A program made the translations under genes and the position numbers. The notes below the pieces were generated by a model. That model ran no database searches, was not told the DNA's origin, and saw only the letters and a program-made list of their open reading frames with translations. Shown piece by piece: positions 9,007-17,697 of a stretch of 52,990 bases of DNA. Source of the DNA: Leptolyngbyaceae cyanobacterium C42_A2020_001 (GTDB lineage: Bacteria > Cyanobacteriota > Cyanobacteriia > Leptolyngbyales > Leptolyngbyaceae). The stretch covers positions 1-52,990 of the forward strand of contig JACYLN010000014.1 of the NCBI GenBank assembly GCA_015272515.1. The letters run 5' to 3'. Position 1 is the stretch's first letter; every line of letters begins with the position of its first letter.

Positions 9007-9820
9007 GGGTTAAGCGAATTTGTGCCAGGGCATAAATGATGGGAATGATCCGACCGTAATTGGTTGAAATGGAGCGCCAACCCAAATCGGCAAAAAACCA
9101 CCCCCACATCATTGGACCAACGCAGGCAAAGACAGTCCGTACAGCCGCATAACGAGCCGCTGAAATTGCCATGCCGTGCCGTGCCGTTTGCATGACTACA
9201 TAATTTTGAAGCTGCGTTGCGATCGCCCCTCCCAATGCTGCCGCCTGTTGAGCCAGTTGATAGCGAGCAAGTTGCACCGTAAACTGACGCGCCACCAGTT
9301 GCAACACCACCGGACGCAACACCGAAGACACCGCTAGCGCCGTCCCCCCTTTCAGCATCAGGCTCATAGGGTCTTGCTGAACAGCGAGGGGCAGCTTGGG
9401 CAACAGTTGCGATCGCGTCAATGTATGAGTCAATTCAACCGAAAAATCTTTTTGAGCCGAGGGTGGAAGCTGCTTCCAGGTGCGCCCAACTAACTCTAAA
9501 AATACCTCTGCTTCTAGATCCACTGTGGACATGGAAGCTTTGTAAGGCAACTTCAAATATCGGCAAACTTGAATCAGCACCTGGCGATAGGTTAACTGAT
9601 TAGTTTTGCCGCTCAAAACCGTCACACCATCTGCCGCCAAAAAGCGAAATCGCTCCTCTAGCGTATCAAGCCAGAGATCACGGTCTTGACTTTGAACATC
9701 AATAGGATGCGGAGTTCCCAAATAATCAATTGGATTGAATTTGCGGCGAAACAAAATCTCCGTCAGGTCTTGCAACTCCTCATCGGTCGCCAGTTCCAAT
9801 GCAGCCCTCAGTTCGTCCAC
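8981..9820 (-). CDS. YaaW-family (UPF0174) protein
   Basis: A 279-residue protein beginning at a GTG preceded by AAGG. The N-terminal EELQDLTEILFRRKFNP and the C-terminal ISTNYGRIIPIIYALAQIRLTR resemble the YaaW/UPF0174 family, whose biochemical role is not known. The middle (about 155-250) is Ala-rich and hydrophobic and could contact a membrane. It heads a two-gene unit with the O-antigen-ligase-like gene, overlapping it by 26 bp. Confidence 0.7.
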   Translation of the reverse strand: MDELRAALELATDEELQDLTEILFRRKFNPIDYLGTPHPIDVQSQDRDLWLDTLEERFRFLAADGVTVLSGKTNQLTYRQVLIQVCRYLKLPYKASMSTVDLEAEVFLELVGRTWKQLPPSAQKDFSVELTHTLTRSQLLPKLPLAVQQDPMSLMLKGGTALAVSSVLRPVVLQLVARQFTVQLARYQLAQQAAALGGAIATQLQNYVVMQTARHGMAISAARYAAVRTVFACVGPMMWGWFFADLGWRSISTNYGRIIPIIYALAQIRLTRAECFELA

Positions 9821-9943
9821 CTCAGCGCCTTGCCTCCCACGAATCGCGTGCTTGCAATATTCTACTAAATGGCAGTGAAACCTAGGTTTGAACTGTTCAG
9901 GAAGTAACCATCAGTCGTCCTCCTCCCACTAAAATGCAAGTGT

Positions 9944-10723
9944 ATGGAACAAATTGAACGCATTACTCTGTTATCGAGTCGGGAAATTGAGAAGATGCGC
10001 CGGGCAGGTCATTTAGCAGCGCAGCTTCTACACCACCTCGGCACTCTGGTAAAGCCAGGGGTCACCACCCTCCAGCTAGATGAAGAAGCCGAACGCTGGA
10101 CCCAAGCACACGGGGCTAAAAGCGCCCCATTAGGGTACAAAGGCTATCCCAAATCTATCTGCACCAGTGTCAATGAGGTCATTTGTCACGGAATTCCCAA
10201 TGCCAAGCAAGTATTAAAAAATGGTGACATTATTAATATTGACGTGACGCTGATTGTGGATGGCTACCACGGCGATACTTCCAAGATGTTTTTTGTCGGT
10301 GAACCAACTCCTCTAGCCAAAAAGCTAGTAGAGGTCACCCATGAATGTCGCCGCCGGGGAATTGAAGCAGTTAAAGAAGGTGCTCGAATTGGCGATATTG
10401 GGGCCGCCATTCAAGAATATGCAGAAGCTCAAGGATTTTCGGTGGTGCGAGACTTTGTAGGGCATGGGATCAGCAACGTGTTTCATACCGCACCTCAGAT
10501 TCCCCACTACGGCAAGCGTGGCACCGGGAAAAAGCTGAGAGCTGGAATGGTGTTTACTATTGAACCCATGATCAACGTGGGTACGCATGAAGCTGAGATC
10601 TTGGAGGATGGCTGGACGGCGTTAACTCGCGATCGCCAACTGTCTGCTCAGTGCGAACACACAATCGCCGTTACCAAAGATGGCTACGAAATTTTGACCC
10701 CTTACCCTGGTGAAGATGAGTAA
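9944..10723 (+). CDS. map: Methionine aminopeptidase, type I
   Basis: A 259-residue cytosolic enzyme that removes the initiator methionine from new proteins. The pita-bread fold's metal ligands are all seen: DVTLIVDGYHGD (two Asp), GHGISNVFH (His), FTIEPMI (Glu) and the Glu in CEHTIAVT near the end. The substrate-site His is in VICHGIPN. It lacks the N-terminal zinc-finger extension of some type I enzymes, which is normal in bacteria. The 3' end overlaps the HD-hydrolase gene by 14 bp, so the pair is probably co-transcribed. Confidence 0.96.
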   Translation: MEQIERITLLSSREIEKMRRAGHLAAQLLHHLGTLVKPGVTTLQLDEEAERWTQAHGAKSAPLGYKGYPKSICTSVNEVICHGIPNAKQVLKNGDIINIDVTLIVDGYHGDTSKMFFVGEPTPLAKKLVEVTHECRRRGIEAVKEGARIGDIGAAIQEYAEAQGFSVVRDFVGHGISNVFHTAPQIPHYGKRGTGKKLRAGMVFTIEPMINVGTHEAEILEDGWTALTRDRQLSAQCEHTIAVTKDGYEILTPYPGEDE

Positions 10724-11348
10724 CCCGCTCAACGATCAATCGCAAACTCGACTCGCACAACAAATTCAGTTCATCGTTGAAATTGACAAGCTCAAGGGCA
10801 TCCTGCGCCAAACCCTACTCACTGATTGCTCTCGTCGAGAAAACAGCGCCGAACACTCCTGGCACATCGCATTCATGGCGATCCTACTGGCAGAGTATGC
10901 CCCGGTTCCAATAGACGTATTGCGGGTCGTGAAAATGCTACTAATTCACGACCTTGTAGAAATCGACGCAGGCGATACGTTTTGCTACGACCTTCAGCAG
11001 AACCAAAGTAAAGTTGAACGCGAAACCCAAGCCGCCGATCGCCTATTTGGGCTGCTTCCCGCCAATCAAGGGGCTGAACTGCGATCGCTGTGGGAAGAAT
11101 TTGAGGCACAATCCACCCCAGAAGCCCAGTTTGCTGCCTCTCTGGATCGCCTTCAACCCATGCTTAATAACTACCACACCGAAGGGGGTACCTGGAAACT
11201 GCACGGCATTACCCGCGATCGTGTATTGCAGCGGGCTACCCCCATCGCCGCAGGTGCCCCTCCCCTATGGGATTTCGTGCAACAACTGATCGATGATTCT
11301 GTTGCCGCTGGGTATTTGGGGGAATGGGTGATGGGGAATCGGGGATAG
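10710..11348 (+). CDS. HD-domain phosphohydrolase (YfbR-like)
   Basis: A 212-residue HD-superfamily hydrolase. The metal-binding residues are visible: the His in ENSAEHSWH (about residue 49), HD in LLIHDLVEIDAGD (about 77-78) and a later Asp in ASLDRLQPMLNNY. The spacing and the SRRENSAEHSW motif resemble the YfbR/HDDC2 group, which dephosphorylates deoxynucleoside monophosphates; the substrate here is inferred only by resemblance. Translation starts inside the map gene; the ATG at 10716, two codons later, is an alternative. Confidence 0.8.
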   Translation: MKMSNPLNDQSQTRLAQQIQFIVEIDKLKGILRQTLLTDCSRRENSAEHSWHIAFMAILLAEYAPVPIDVLRVVKMLLIHDLVEIDAGDTFCYDLQQNQSKVERETQAADRLFGLLPANQGAELRSLWEEFEAQSTPEAQFAASLDRLQPMLNNYHTEGGTWKLHGITRDRVLQRATPIAAGAPPLWDFVQQLIDDSVAAGYLGEWVMGNRG

Positions 11349-11369
11349 GGGATGATCGGTAGATGGATA

Positions 11370-11418
11370 GGTGGAATTTCACTTACTCACTCACTCACTC
11401 ACCCACTCACCCACTCCC
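11370..11418. repeat. Low-complexity CACTCACC repeat tract
   Basis: Directly behind the HD-hydrolase gene lies a tract of CACT/CACTCACC tandem units led by GGTGGAATTTCACT. A closely similar element with the same leader (GGTGGGATTTCACT) sits behind the pentapeptide-repeat gene at 28280-28335. These are members of a dispersed intergenic repeat family; function unknown. Confidence 0.8.
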
Positions 11419-11536
11419 TTACCCTCCTCACCCCCTGACTTCTAACTCCTTCTTTGTTGCTGTTTGTTACTAAGATTGCGTCTCTATTTAACTAGAAATT
11501 AACTTCAGTTAAACAGACTGAATTTGGAAAATAAGA

Positions 11537-11689
11537 ATGCTATCGTTTGAACAGATACAGAAAGAGCGAAGAAACCTCTTCAAACCCAAGCTTTTGGAGC
11601 TGTATCTCCTTCCAGAAGCCCCTGCCAATGCTGATGAGAACAGAAGATTTGTTGCTCATGACTTTCTTCATAATGTTCACATCGCGTGA
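11537..11689 (+). CDS. Possible 50-residue ORF or gene remnant
   Basis: A 50-codon ATG-to-TGA reading frame, with GGA 8 bases before the ATG. The product starts MLSFEQIQKERRNLF and ends FLHNVHIA; it reads like soluble protein but matches no family I know. It stands alone in a gene-poor AT-rich stretch, so it may be a truncated remnant. Confidence 0.25.
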   Translation: MLSFEQIQKERRNLFKPKLLELYLLPEAPANADENRRFVAHDFLHNVHIA

Positions 11690-11724
11690 CTCTAAAGTGA
11701 CGCATTTCAACCAGTAATGATTGG

Positions 11725-11928
11725 TTAGCTCTCAATAGGTTCTACAACTGATTTCTTCATAGACTGATCAGTGTTTTCCAAATACAAGGAGGGAAAAAAG
11801 GACGTTGTCTCCTCATTGAGCAGAAGCAGGATATGTTCTTCGTAAACCTTAGTGATTAAACCCATTAACCTTAATAGTATTAAAGAGCTTGGCATCGATC
11901 CGTCAGGCTCTTTAAGTTTTGGAAGCAA
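11725..11928 (-). CDS. Possible small hypothetical protein or remnant
   Basis: A 67-codon frame starting at TTG (11928), with an open frame continuing a further 12 codons upstream to a stop. The product contains the hydrophobic helix SSLILLRLMGLITKVYEEHILLLLNEE cut here by family-unknown sequence; no known domain is recognised. The absence of a good start or ribosome site, and its place in a gene-poor stretch, suggest a decayed gene fragment. Confidence 0.25.
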   Translation of the reverse strand: MLPKLKEPDGSMPSSLILLRLMGLITKVYEEHILLLLNEETTSFFPSLYLENTDQSMKKSVVEPIES

Positions 11929-12018
11929 ATCATGCTCGTTTAGATTAAATTTTCTAGCACTAAATCACGTTTTGATTGGTTGATCACTAAGCTAAAAGTA
12001 GATGCAATCGAGGTTTTT

Positions 12019-12531
12019 ATGACTGCCATTTCTTCCTATAATTCCAGCGATTCTGGATGGAAAAAAGTTTTGGTTTTAGTTCTGGCATTTTGGCTTAGCT
12101 GTAGCCTGATGCTCGATGGATTAGTGATGCCATCAATGTACGTGGCGGGCATGATGACGGAACCTGGATTTGCGGCAGCCGGGTACTCCCTGTTTTGGGT
12201 TTTTAATCGAGTTGAATTGCTGTGTGCAGCACTGGTGCTAACGAGTGTGCTAGTCATGCGTTATCATCGGCATCTGTGGAGTCGTCCGGGGTTGTTTACG
12301 GTGCTGCTGTCAGCCTTGTTGCTGGCGATCGCCCTAGTAGATACCTATGCTCTTACGCCTCAAATGAGCGCTTTAGGTCTGCAACTCAATTGGTTTGCTC
12401 CTTCAGACACACCAGCACTCATGAATCAGTTTCATCTGGGTTACTGGCTACTTGATTGTTTGAAGCTAGCGGCATGTGGAATGCTTCTTTGGAGCTACAA
12501 TCGCACGGCAACCTCGGTTAGTCAGATGTGA
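12019..12531 (+). CDS. Small four-span integral membrane protein (DUF4149-like)
   Basis: From the ATG at 12019 the protein has 170 residues and four predicted membrane helices: about 15-40, 52-78, 90-112 and 140-158. The segment LDGLVMPSMYVAGMM followed by a helix with FNRVELLCAALVL resembles the DUF4149/TMEM205-like family of small membrane proteins of unknown role; that assignment is tentative. An in-frame upstream start at 11980 would add 13 residues without homology value. It lies 46 bp upstream of sufU and may be co-transcribed. Confidence 0.65.
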   Translation: MTAISSYNSSDSGWKKVLVLVLAFWLSCSLMLDGLVMPSMYVAGMMTEPGFAAAGYSLFWVFNRVELLCAALVLTSVLVMRYHRHLWSRPGLFTVLLSALLLAIALVDTYALTPQMSALGLQLNWFAPSDTPALMNQFHLGYWLLDCLKLAACGMLLWSYNRTATSVSQM

Positions 12532-12577
12532 AACTGATAGGATTAAGAAAGATGAATGTCTTCGATCCATTTCACTC

Positions 12578-13054
12578 ATGACTTCTTCCTTAGGTAATCT
12601 GCGAGATCTCTACCAGCAAGTAATTCTGGAGCGTTACAAGAAACCCCGACACCGGGGTAAGGCTGATCCTGTGAGCCGCTATCAGAAAGGGCACAATCCC
12701 TCCTGCGGCGATACGATCGAGCTAACCTTACGACTGAATCAGGCGGGTGATCGCATTGAGGAAGTGAAATTTGAGGGGGAAGGTTGCGCGATCGCGATGG
12801 CATCCGCAGACTTGATGGCAGAAGCTCTGACAGGGCGCAATGTGGATGAAGCGCTGCAAATGGTTCAACGCTTTCAAGACATGATGAAAGGAGGCGTGGA
12901 GTTTCCTTCTGAGTTTCGCAAACTGAATGTAATGCAGGGCGTTTCTCAGTTCCCCGTGCGGATTAAATGCGCGACTTTAACGTGGCACACTCTCAAAGCA
13001 GCGTTAGAGGCAGCCTCCAGTGAAAAATTAGAGGAATTTGTAAGCAACGAGTAG
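12578..13054 (+). CDS. sufU: SUF-type iron-sulfur scaffold, SufU/NifU-like
   Basis: A 158-residue protein of the SufU/IscU-type family, which receives sulfur from a cysteine desulfurase and helps assemble Fe-S clusters. The start at 12578 gives the canonical beginning (LRDLYQQVILERYKKPRHRG). The three metal/sulfur-binding cysteines are present in NPSCGD, GEGCAIAMAS and IKCATLTWHTL, and the Asp next to the first Cys is kept. The roughly 20-residue insert between the second and third Cys regions is typical of SufU rather than IscU. No sufS or other suf gene is in the window. Confidence 0.9.
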   Translation: MTSSLGNLRDLYQQVILERYKKPRHRGKADPVSRYQKGHNPSCGDTIELTLRLNQAGDRIEEVKFEGEGCAIAMASADLMAEALTGRNVDEALQMVQRFQDMMKGGVEFPSEFRKLNVMQGVSQFPVRIKCATLTWHTLKAALEAASSEKLEEFVSNE

Positions 13055-13081
13055 CGCTTGCTCAATTCACCATTTATCGAA

Positions 13082-13804
13082 TTAATCAAGCATCACAACG
13101 ACGACGGTGATGTTATCACGTCCACCATGCTCTTTGGCAGCATTCACCAATGTTGCTGCCACCTTTTCGCAGACCCGAATTGATTTCAGGTGAGATGCAA
13201 TAATCTGGTCAGACAATTCTTCGGTGAGTCCATCACTACACAGCAACAAGCGATCGCCCGACTGCACCGGAAACGTCTGCATGTCAATCTGCCGCAAATC
13301 ATCTCGCCCTAAACATTGTGCCAGTACGTGCCGCCACGGGTGAACTCGCGCCTGATCAGGAGTAATTTCTCCCATTCGCATTGCCAACGCCACCCAGGTA
13401 TGGTCTTCTGTAATCTGGTCGAGTTTTGCTCCCCGTAAGCGGTAGAGGCGTGAATCACCCACATGGGCACATATCGGATGGGTATCTCGAAACATCACTA
13501 CCACTGCGGTAGTGCCCATATCGCTGCGTTCTGGATGCTGCCGTTGATCCAACAAAATGGCACGATTTGCTTCCCAAAACGCGTGCTCCAAAATAATGCT
13601 AGAGGCTTCCGACGAGTGCCAGTGAGCATCCAGATAGGCTTGAATAGTTCTGGTTGCAATCTGGCTGGCTTCCTGCCCACCCGCATGACCTCCCATGCCA
13701 TCTGCCACTATAAAAAAGCGCCCTTCAGGATCTGTATAATAATCATCCTGATTAACGGTACGTAGGAGTCCGACATCGGTAAGCCCCGTGAACAGACGTT
13801 TCAT
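13082..13804 (-). CDS. PP2C-family Ser/Thr protein phosphatase
   Basis: A 240-residue soluble phosphatase when started at the ATG at 13804 (KRLFTGLTDVG); a longer frame from 13867 would overlap the upstream gene and lacks similarity. The complete PP2C motif set is present: RTVNQDD, VADGMGGHAGG, GTTAVVV, AHVGDSRLYRL, LLCSDGLTEE and GGRDNITVVVV, so the manganese/magnesium site is intact. It resembles the Stp/PphA group that reverses Hanks-kinase phosphorylation. It lies 37 bp downstream of the ABC1-kinase gene on the same strand. Confidence 0.92.
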   Translation of the reverse strand: MKRLFTGLTDVGLLRTVNQDDYYTDPEGRFFIVADGMGGHAGGQEASQIATRTIQAYLDAHWHSSEASSIILEHAFWEANRAILLDQRQHPERSDMGTTAVVVMFRDTHPICAHVGDSRLYRLRGAKLDQITEDHTWVALAMRMGEITPDQARVHPWRHVLAQCLGRDDLRQIDMQTFPVQSGDRLLLCSDGLTEELSDQIIASHLKSIRVCEKVAATLVNAAKEHGGRDNITVVVVMLD

Positions 13805-13841
13805 GGTTGGGACGTTCGCTAATTCGCAAATGGTAGGTGAA

Positions 13842-15677
13842 TTATGGCATACGGTCAGCCCGATCAATCCGTATCATTAAACGAATTAGAACGACGCTCG
13901 TGACCAGTGCAGCCAAGCCGAATACTGCTGCCAACCACGCGTATCCATTGACTAATAAGATCGTAGCGGACAAGGTAAACGTGCAAACTAGTAAGGTGTA
14001 GTTTGTGCCCATATTCACGCCATTCATCCGACGCAAGATGCGATCGGTTTCCGTGGAGCGCACTCGGACTCGAATATCCCCCCGCTCAAGTTTATCCAGC
14101 GTGTCTTCAATGCGGCGCGGCAGCCCAAACGCCGTACTGCTCACTTGCGCCGCCTGACGGCTGAGTTCACCCAAAAGGCTACCGGCTTCGGATGTGGGAT
14201 TTCCATTCGTCATAAGCTGCATTGCAAATGGTTTTGCAACCTCCATAAAGTTGAACTGAGGATCGAGCCCTTTACCAACCCCTTCTAAGGTTGAGAAAGC
14301 TCGCATTACAAATGTAAACGTGGCTGGAAAGCGAAATGGTTGACCGTAGGCGATTTCATACAAATCATCGCTAATCTCAGTGACGGACTGTGCCTCAAAG
14401 GGCTGATCCATGAAGTTATCTAGCATGAACTGAATTGAACGGCGTACCGGACCCATGTCATCAGTTGGAGCCAGTGCCCCTAGCTCAACCAAGGACTCCA
14501 CGACCTGATCAGCATTCTTATTGGCAATACCAAAGAAGGTTTGCATCAACTTTTCGCGGGTAACAGGTTTTACCTGTCCCATCATGCCGAAGTCGTAGAA
14601 GATCAGCGATCCTTCTGGGCTAACAGCAATATTGCCGGGGTGAGGATCTGCATGAAAAAAGCCATTATTCAGAAGTTGATGCAGATAGGCTTCGGCACCC
14701 ATTTGAGCAAGGCGACGGCGATCGAGTCCAGCCGCTTCCAGTGCTTCATAGTGACTAATTTTGATACCAGGAAGATATTCCAGCGTCAGCACTCGAGGTG
14801 AGGCATACCGCCAATAAACCCGAGGTACCTTGACCCAGTCTTCACCCCGAAAGTTACGGCGAAAGGTGTCAGCATTGCGCCCTTCGTTGAGGTAATCGAT
14901 TTCTTCGTAAAGAATTTTGCAGCATTCGTCGTAAATGCCGAGCCAATCGCGTCCGCGCCCCCAATCGGGATGGTTCTGGAAGTAGCGGGTAATGCCTTTG
15001 AGGATAGAAAGGTCAATCTTGAATAGTTTTACTAAGCCTGGACGTTGAACTTTTACAACGACTTCTTCGCCCGAGTGGAGTTGTGCTCGGTGAACTTGCC
15101 CTAAGCTCGCTGCTGCAATGGGGATGGGGTCAAAGTTACGGTAAAGCTCTTGCAGGGGTTTACCTAAGTCTTGTTCAATGATGGCTTTAGCCTGCTCGTA
15201 GCTAAAGGCAGGGACTTTATCCTGCAATTTGGAAAGTTCTTCAACGTATTCTATGGGGAACAAGTCTGAGCGAGTGGAGAAAAGCTGACCCACTTTAATA
15301 AAGGTCGGACCCAGATCTAATAGAGTGTCACGGATCCAAATTGCTTGCGATCGCCGCCGTTGTTCTCGTTTTGCCTCTGTCATGCCACCCTGGTAACTCC
15401 AGGGCTTGTTATAAAGCCATTGGGCGTACAGCAAAGCAAGCACAAACGTCCAGATATCAAGGAACCGACGTTGACTGGAGTAGTTTTCCCGATTCCAACG
15501 ATAGGCGTTGTCACTGTAGGATTTGGGCTTCGATCGACGTTTGATAGGCGATCGCGTCTCGTGCCCTTCATCTACAGGTTCTCCAGAGACAGAATCTCGA
15601 CTTCGAGCAGATACCCGACTCAAATCAGGCTCCGCTAATGGGTAAGAAGTATCGGAGTCGTGAGGCAAAACAGACAC
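13842..15677 (-). CDS. ABC1/UbiB-family atypical kinase
   Basis: A 611-residue membrane-associated protein of the ABC1/AarF/UbiB (ADCK-like) family. Family landmarks are visible: the KxGQ motif in TFIKVGQLFSTR (about 127), the Ala-rich loop AAASLGQVHRA (about 188), the lysine in VVVKVQRPG (about 208), HADPHPGN (about 340) and DFGMMG (about 358). All catalytic residues are present. Two hydrophobic helices close the protein (about 560-605). Cyanobacterial members are linked to quinone, tocopherol or thylakoid-lipid metabolism, but which one applies here is unknown. The N-terminal 60 residues are charged and variable. Confidence 0.92.
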   Translation of the reverse strand: MSVLPHDSDTSYPLAEPDLSRVSARSRDSVSGEPVDEGHETRSPIKRRSKPKSYSDNAYRWNRENYSSQRRFLDIWTFVLALLYAQWLYNKPWSYQGGMTEAKREQRRRSQAIWIRDTLLDLGPTFIKVGQLFSTRSDLFPIEYVEELSKLQDKVPAFSYEQAKAIIEQDLGKPLQELYRNFDPIPIAAASLGQVHRAQLHSGEEVVVKVQRPGLVKLFKIDLSILKGITRYFQNHPDWGRGRDWLGIYDECCKILYEEIDYLNEGRNADTFRRNFRGEDWVKVPRVYWRYASPRVLTLEYLPGIKISHYEALEAAGLDRRRLAQMGAEAYLHQLLNNGFFHADPHPGNIAVSPEGSLIFYDFGMMGQVKPVTREKLMQTFFGIANKNADQVVESLVELGALAPTDDMGPVRRSIQFMLDNFMDQPFEAQSVTEISDDLYEIAYGQPFRFPATFTFVMRAFSTLEGVGKGLDPQFNFMEVAKPFAMQLMTNGNPTSEAGSLLGELSRQAAQVSSTAFGLPRRIEDTLDKLERGDIRVRVRSTETDRILRRMNGVNMGTNYTLLVCTFTLSATILLVNGYAWLAAVFGLAALVTSVVLIRLMIRIDRADRMP

Positions 15678-15737
15678 TCGAATTCTCGTTTTCTATGCGC
15701 CAATGTACTGATGCTATCAAAGGTTCTGGGAGTCGCG

Positions 15738-16064
15738 CTATGAGGTACGACTGCGGTATTGCTTTAGTTCTGAACGAAGTCGAGCAATTTCAGCCCGCAG
15801 TTCATCGATCACAGTTTGCAGATCAGCCGACTGAAAATCAGGTCGCGTCACAACTGAGGTGCTACGTCCTTGCAAGGCAGCCTCTTCTTCTCTGGCGGCT
15901 CGTTCCGCAACCCGTTCAGTAAAATGCCGCAGATTTTCACGCAGTTCTGCGTCTAGCTTACCAAGTTCGCTCAAAGCGTCTGTCAGTGAAGTTTCCGCTT
16001 GTTCATATAATGTTTCGGCAAGTGCCCTACCAACAAAGAAGGCGTGCACAACAGGGTTATTCAT
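15738..16064 (-). CDS. Conserved cyanobacterial coiled-coil protein, 108 residues
   Basis: A short hydrophilic, Glu/Arg-rich protein, mostly alpha-helical, with a probable C-terminal coiled coil (ADLQTVIDELRAEIARL). It begins NNPVVHAFFVGRALAETLYEQ. I recall such short proteins as conserved in cyanobacteria (possibly DUF6825), with no known function. It sits between the pseudokinase and ABC1-kinase genes on the same strand. Confidence 0.65.
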   Translation of the reverse strand: MNNPVVHAFFVGRALAETLYEQAETSLTDALSELGKLDAELRENLRHFTERVAERAAREEEAALQGRSTSVVTRPDFQSADLQTVIDELRAEIARLRSELKQYRSRTS

Positions 16065-16160
16065 AGAAATTTTCCATCCTCTTCGCCTGAATTATAACGT
16101 GCCGCATCGGGTAATGCGGTTTACAGAAGGTGTGACATTCCACAAACTGCTTCCCTGGAA

Positions 16161-17645
16161 CTAATTTTGAACGGGTGAAGGAGGGGCACTTTGAGGTGGT
16201 GGTAGAGGTTCAGGCTCTGTTACGGGCGGATTAATTGGTGGAGGGGCAACTGGCTCTGGGGCGATCGCGCTAGGAGCGGGCGCAGGCGCAGGAATCACAG
16301 GTTCCCCAGGACTGGGCACAGGGGCAGGTTCGGAAGTGGCATCTGTGGGTGGGGGAGTGACAGGCTCAGCCGGACGCGGGCGCACTGCCGGAACTGGATC
16401 AGCCGATTCAAACCGACGTGTCTCCTGGGGTGTAGCCGATTCAGCAGGGGGAATATATACCGAAGGTGGATTTGTTGGCACAACTTCACCGGGCCAATTT
16501 TCCAACGCTGGAAAAGATTGCTCAGAATGGAAAAACGAAGCTCCAGGTCCCGTGCTGGTGACGGCAAACCGTAGTGCCAATCCTGACCCTACGCCAATGG
16601 CTGCCGCCGCCACGATCGTTGTTAGAAGGGCTTTTGAGAAACGCTTGGAGGGGGATAGAGACAGCATGGGTAAAATCGGTTGCTTGGGTTGAACAGTTGG
16701 GCTGGTAGCGTTGGGACTGCTGGGCGCAGAAGGAGTGGCTGTTTTGCCGTTCAGCACGGGAGCATGGGCAGTGCTGGGCTTCACCTGCTGGTTTGAAGCA
16801 GGTAAATTGGCAGCAGCAACAACTGGTGCCGTTCCCGCCCCACTCAGTAGGGATAACCATGTAGCGATCGCAGGACGTTTATTGGGGTTCAGTTCTAATC
16901 CCTGAAAAATTGCCGTCTCAACGGTTGTACTAAGTTCAGGGCGAAACTGGCGTGGAGCAACAAGAGCCGCTTGCCGACGTAGAGGAGCCGCCAGCGGGGC
17001 ACGTCCGGTCAACAAGAAATAGAGCGTTCCTGCTAAGGAATAAAGATCGGTCGCCGGGGTGAGTGGATGTTGGAGCTGATACTGCTCAATCGCTGCATAC
17101 TCTCTGGCTGATGGGGTTGCTTTATCCCCTGGCTTTACCGATGCCAAAATATCTTCCTCCAGAGCAACATTAACCAACACGCTCACAGTAGACCCTGGAG
17201 GGCAAATAACATTAGCAGGTGTGACGCAGCGATGAATTAAGTCGTGCTGGTGCAACGTGGCTAAGGCTGAACCAACCTGCTGTACGTAGCGAATCGCAAG
17301 TTCTTCTGAAAGCGGTCCGTTGGTTTTAACCAATTCAGCCAGGGTTTGCCCAACCGTGTAATCCATCACTGCAAAGGGTAACCCCGCTTCTTCAAACGTA
17401 TCAATCATCCGCTCTAAGCCTGGATGTTGAGAGCCTGCGAGACAATTCATCCGCTCGTTAAAGCGTTGTTTTAACTGCGAAAATTGCGGCGACGCTTGCA
17501 GTTGGGGCTTTAAAGTTTTGAGGATGACTGGACGTTGAGACTGGGTGAGAGTCCCTTGCAGTATTAGCCCCACTGGACCCTGACTCAGTACCTGATGAAT
17601 CAAGTACTTGCCGTTATGCAGCGCTTTTCCAGCCGTTAAATCCAT
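16161..17645 (-). CDS. Membrane-anchored pseudokinase with Pro-rich tail
   Basis: A 494-residue Hanks-type kinase homologue. The ATP-site lysine is kept (VILKTLKP, K43), but the glycine loop is poor (SQGPVGLIL), the catalytic HRD is changed to HRC (LIHRCVTPANV, about residues 137-139) and no DFG is found where expected (VLVNVALEED). The kinase domain ends near residue 265. A Ser/Pro linker, one membrane span (about 336-358) and a roughly 130-residue Pro-rich extracytoplasmic tail follow. The layout is that of PASTA-less bacterial receptor kinases, yet catalysis is unlikely, so a scaffold or regulatory role is inferred. It lies close to a PP2C phosphatase and an ABC1 kinase. Confidence 0.85.
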   Translation of the reverse strand: MDLTAGKALHNGKYLIHQVLSQGPVGLILQGTLTQSQRPVILKTLKPQLQASPQFSQLKQRFNERMNCLAGSQHPGLERMIDTFEEAGLPFAVMDYTVGQTLAELVKTNGPLSEELAIRYVQQVGSALATLHQHDLIHRCVTPANVICPPGSTVSVLVNVALEEDILASVKPGDKATPSAREYAAIEQYQLQHPLTPATDLYSLAGTLYFLLTGRAPLAAPLRRQAALVAPRQFRPELSTTVETAIFQGLELNPNKRPAIATWLSLLSGAGTAPVVAAANLPASNQQVKPSTAHAPVLNGKTATPSAPSSPNATSPTVQPKQPILPMLSLSPSKRFSKALLTTIVAAAAIGVGSGLALRFAVTSTGPGASFFHSEQSFPALENWPGEVVPTNPPSVYIPPAESATPQETRRFESADPVPAVRPRPAEPVTPPPTDATSEPAPVPSPGEPVIPAPAPAPSAIAPEPVAPPPINPPVTEPEPLPPPQSAPPSPVQN

Positions 17646-17697
17646 GCAAGCCGTTTTCTGATGAGCGTTCCCATGCTAGCGGCTAAATGGCATTCCA

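Larger units (their letters stand above)
11349..12018. other. Gene-poor stretch, probably decayed
   Basis: 670 bp hold a CACTCACC-type repeat tract (11370-11418), two short frames of doubtful status (11537-11689 plus, 11725-11928 minus) and AT-rich sequence. It contrasts with the dense GC-richer genes on either side and contains no GCGATCGC after the repeat tract. No RNA gene was recognised. Confidence 0.6.

Noticed and set aside
11376-11418. CRISPR-like array in the CACTCACC tract
   Set aside because: The units are 4-8 bp and continuous, with no spacers; this is a microsatellite-type repeat.
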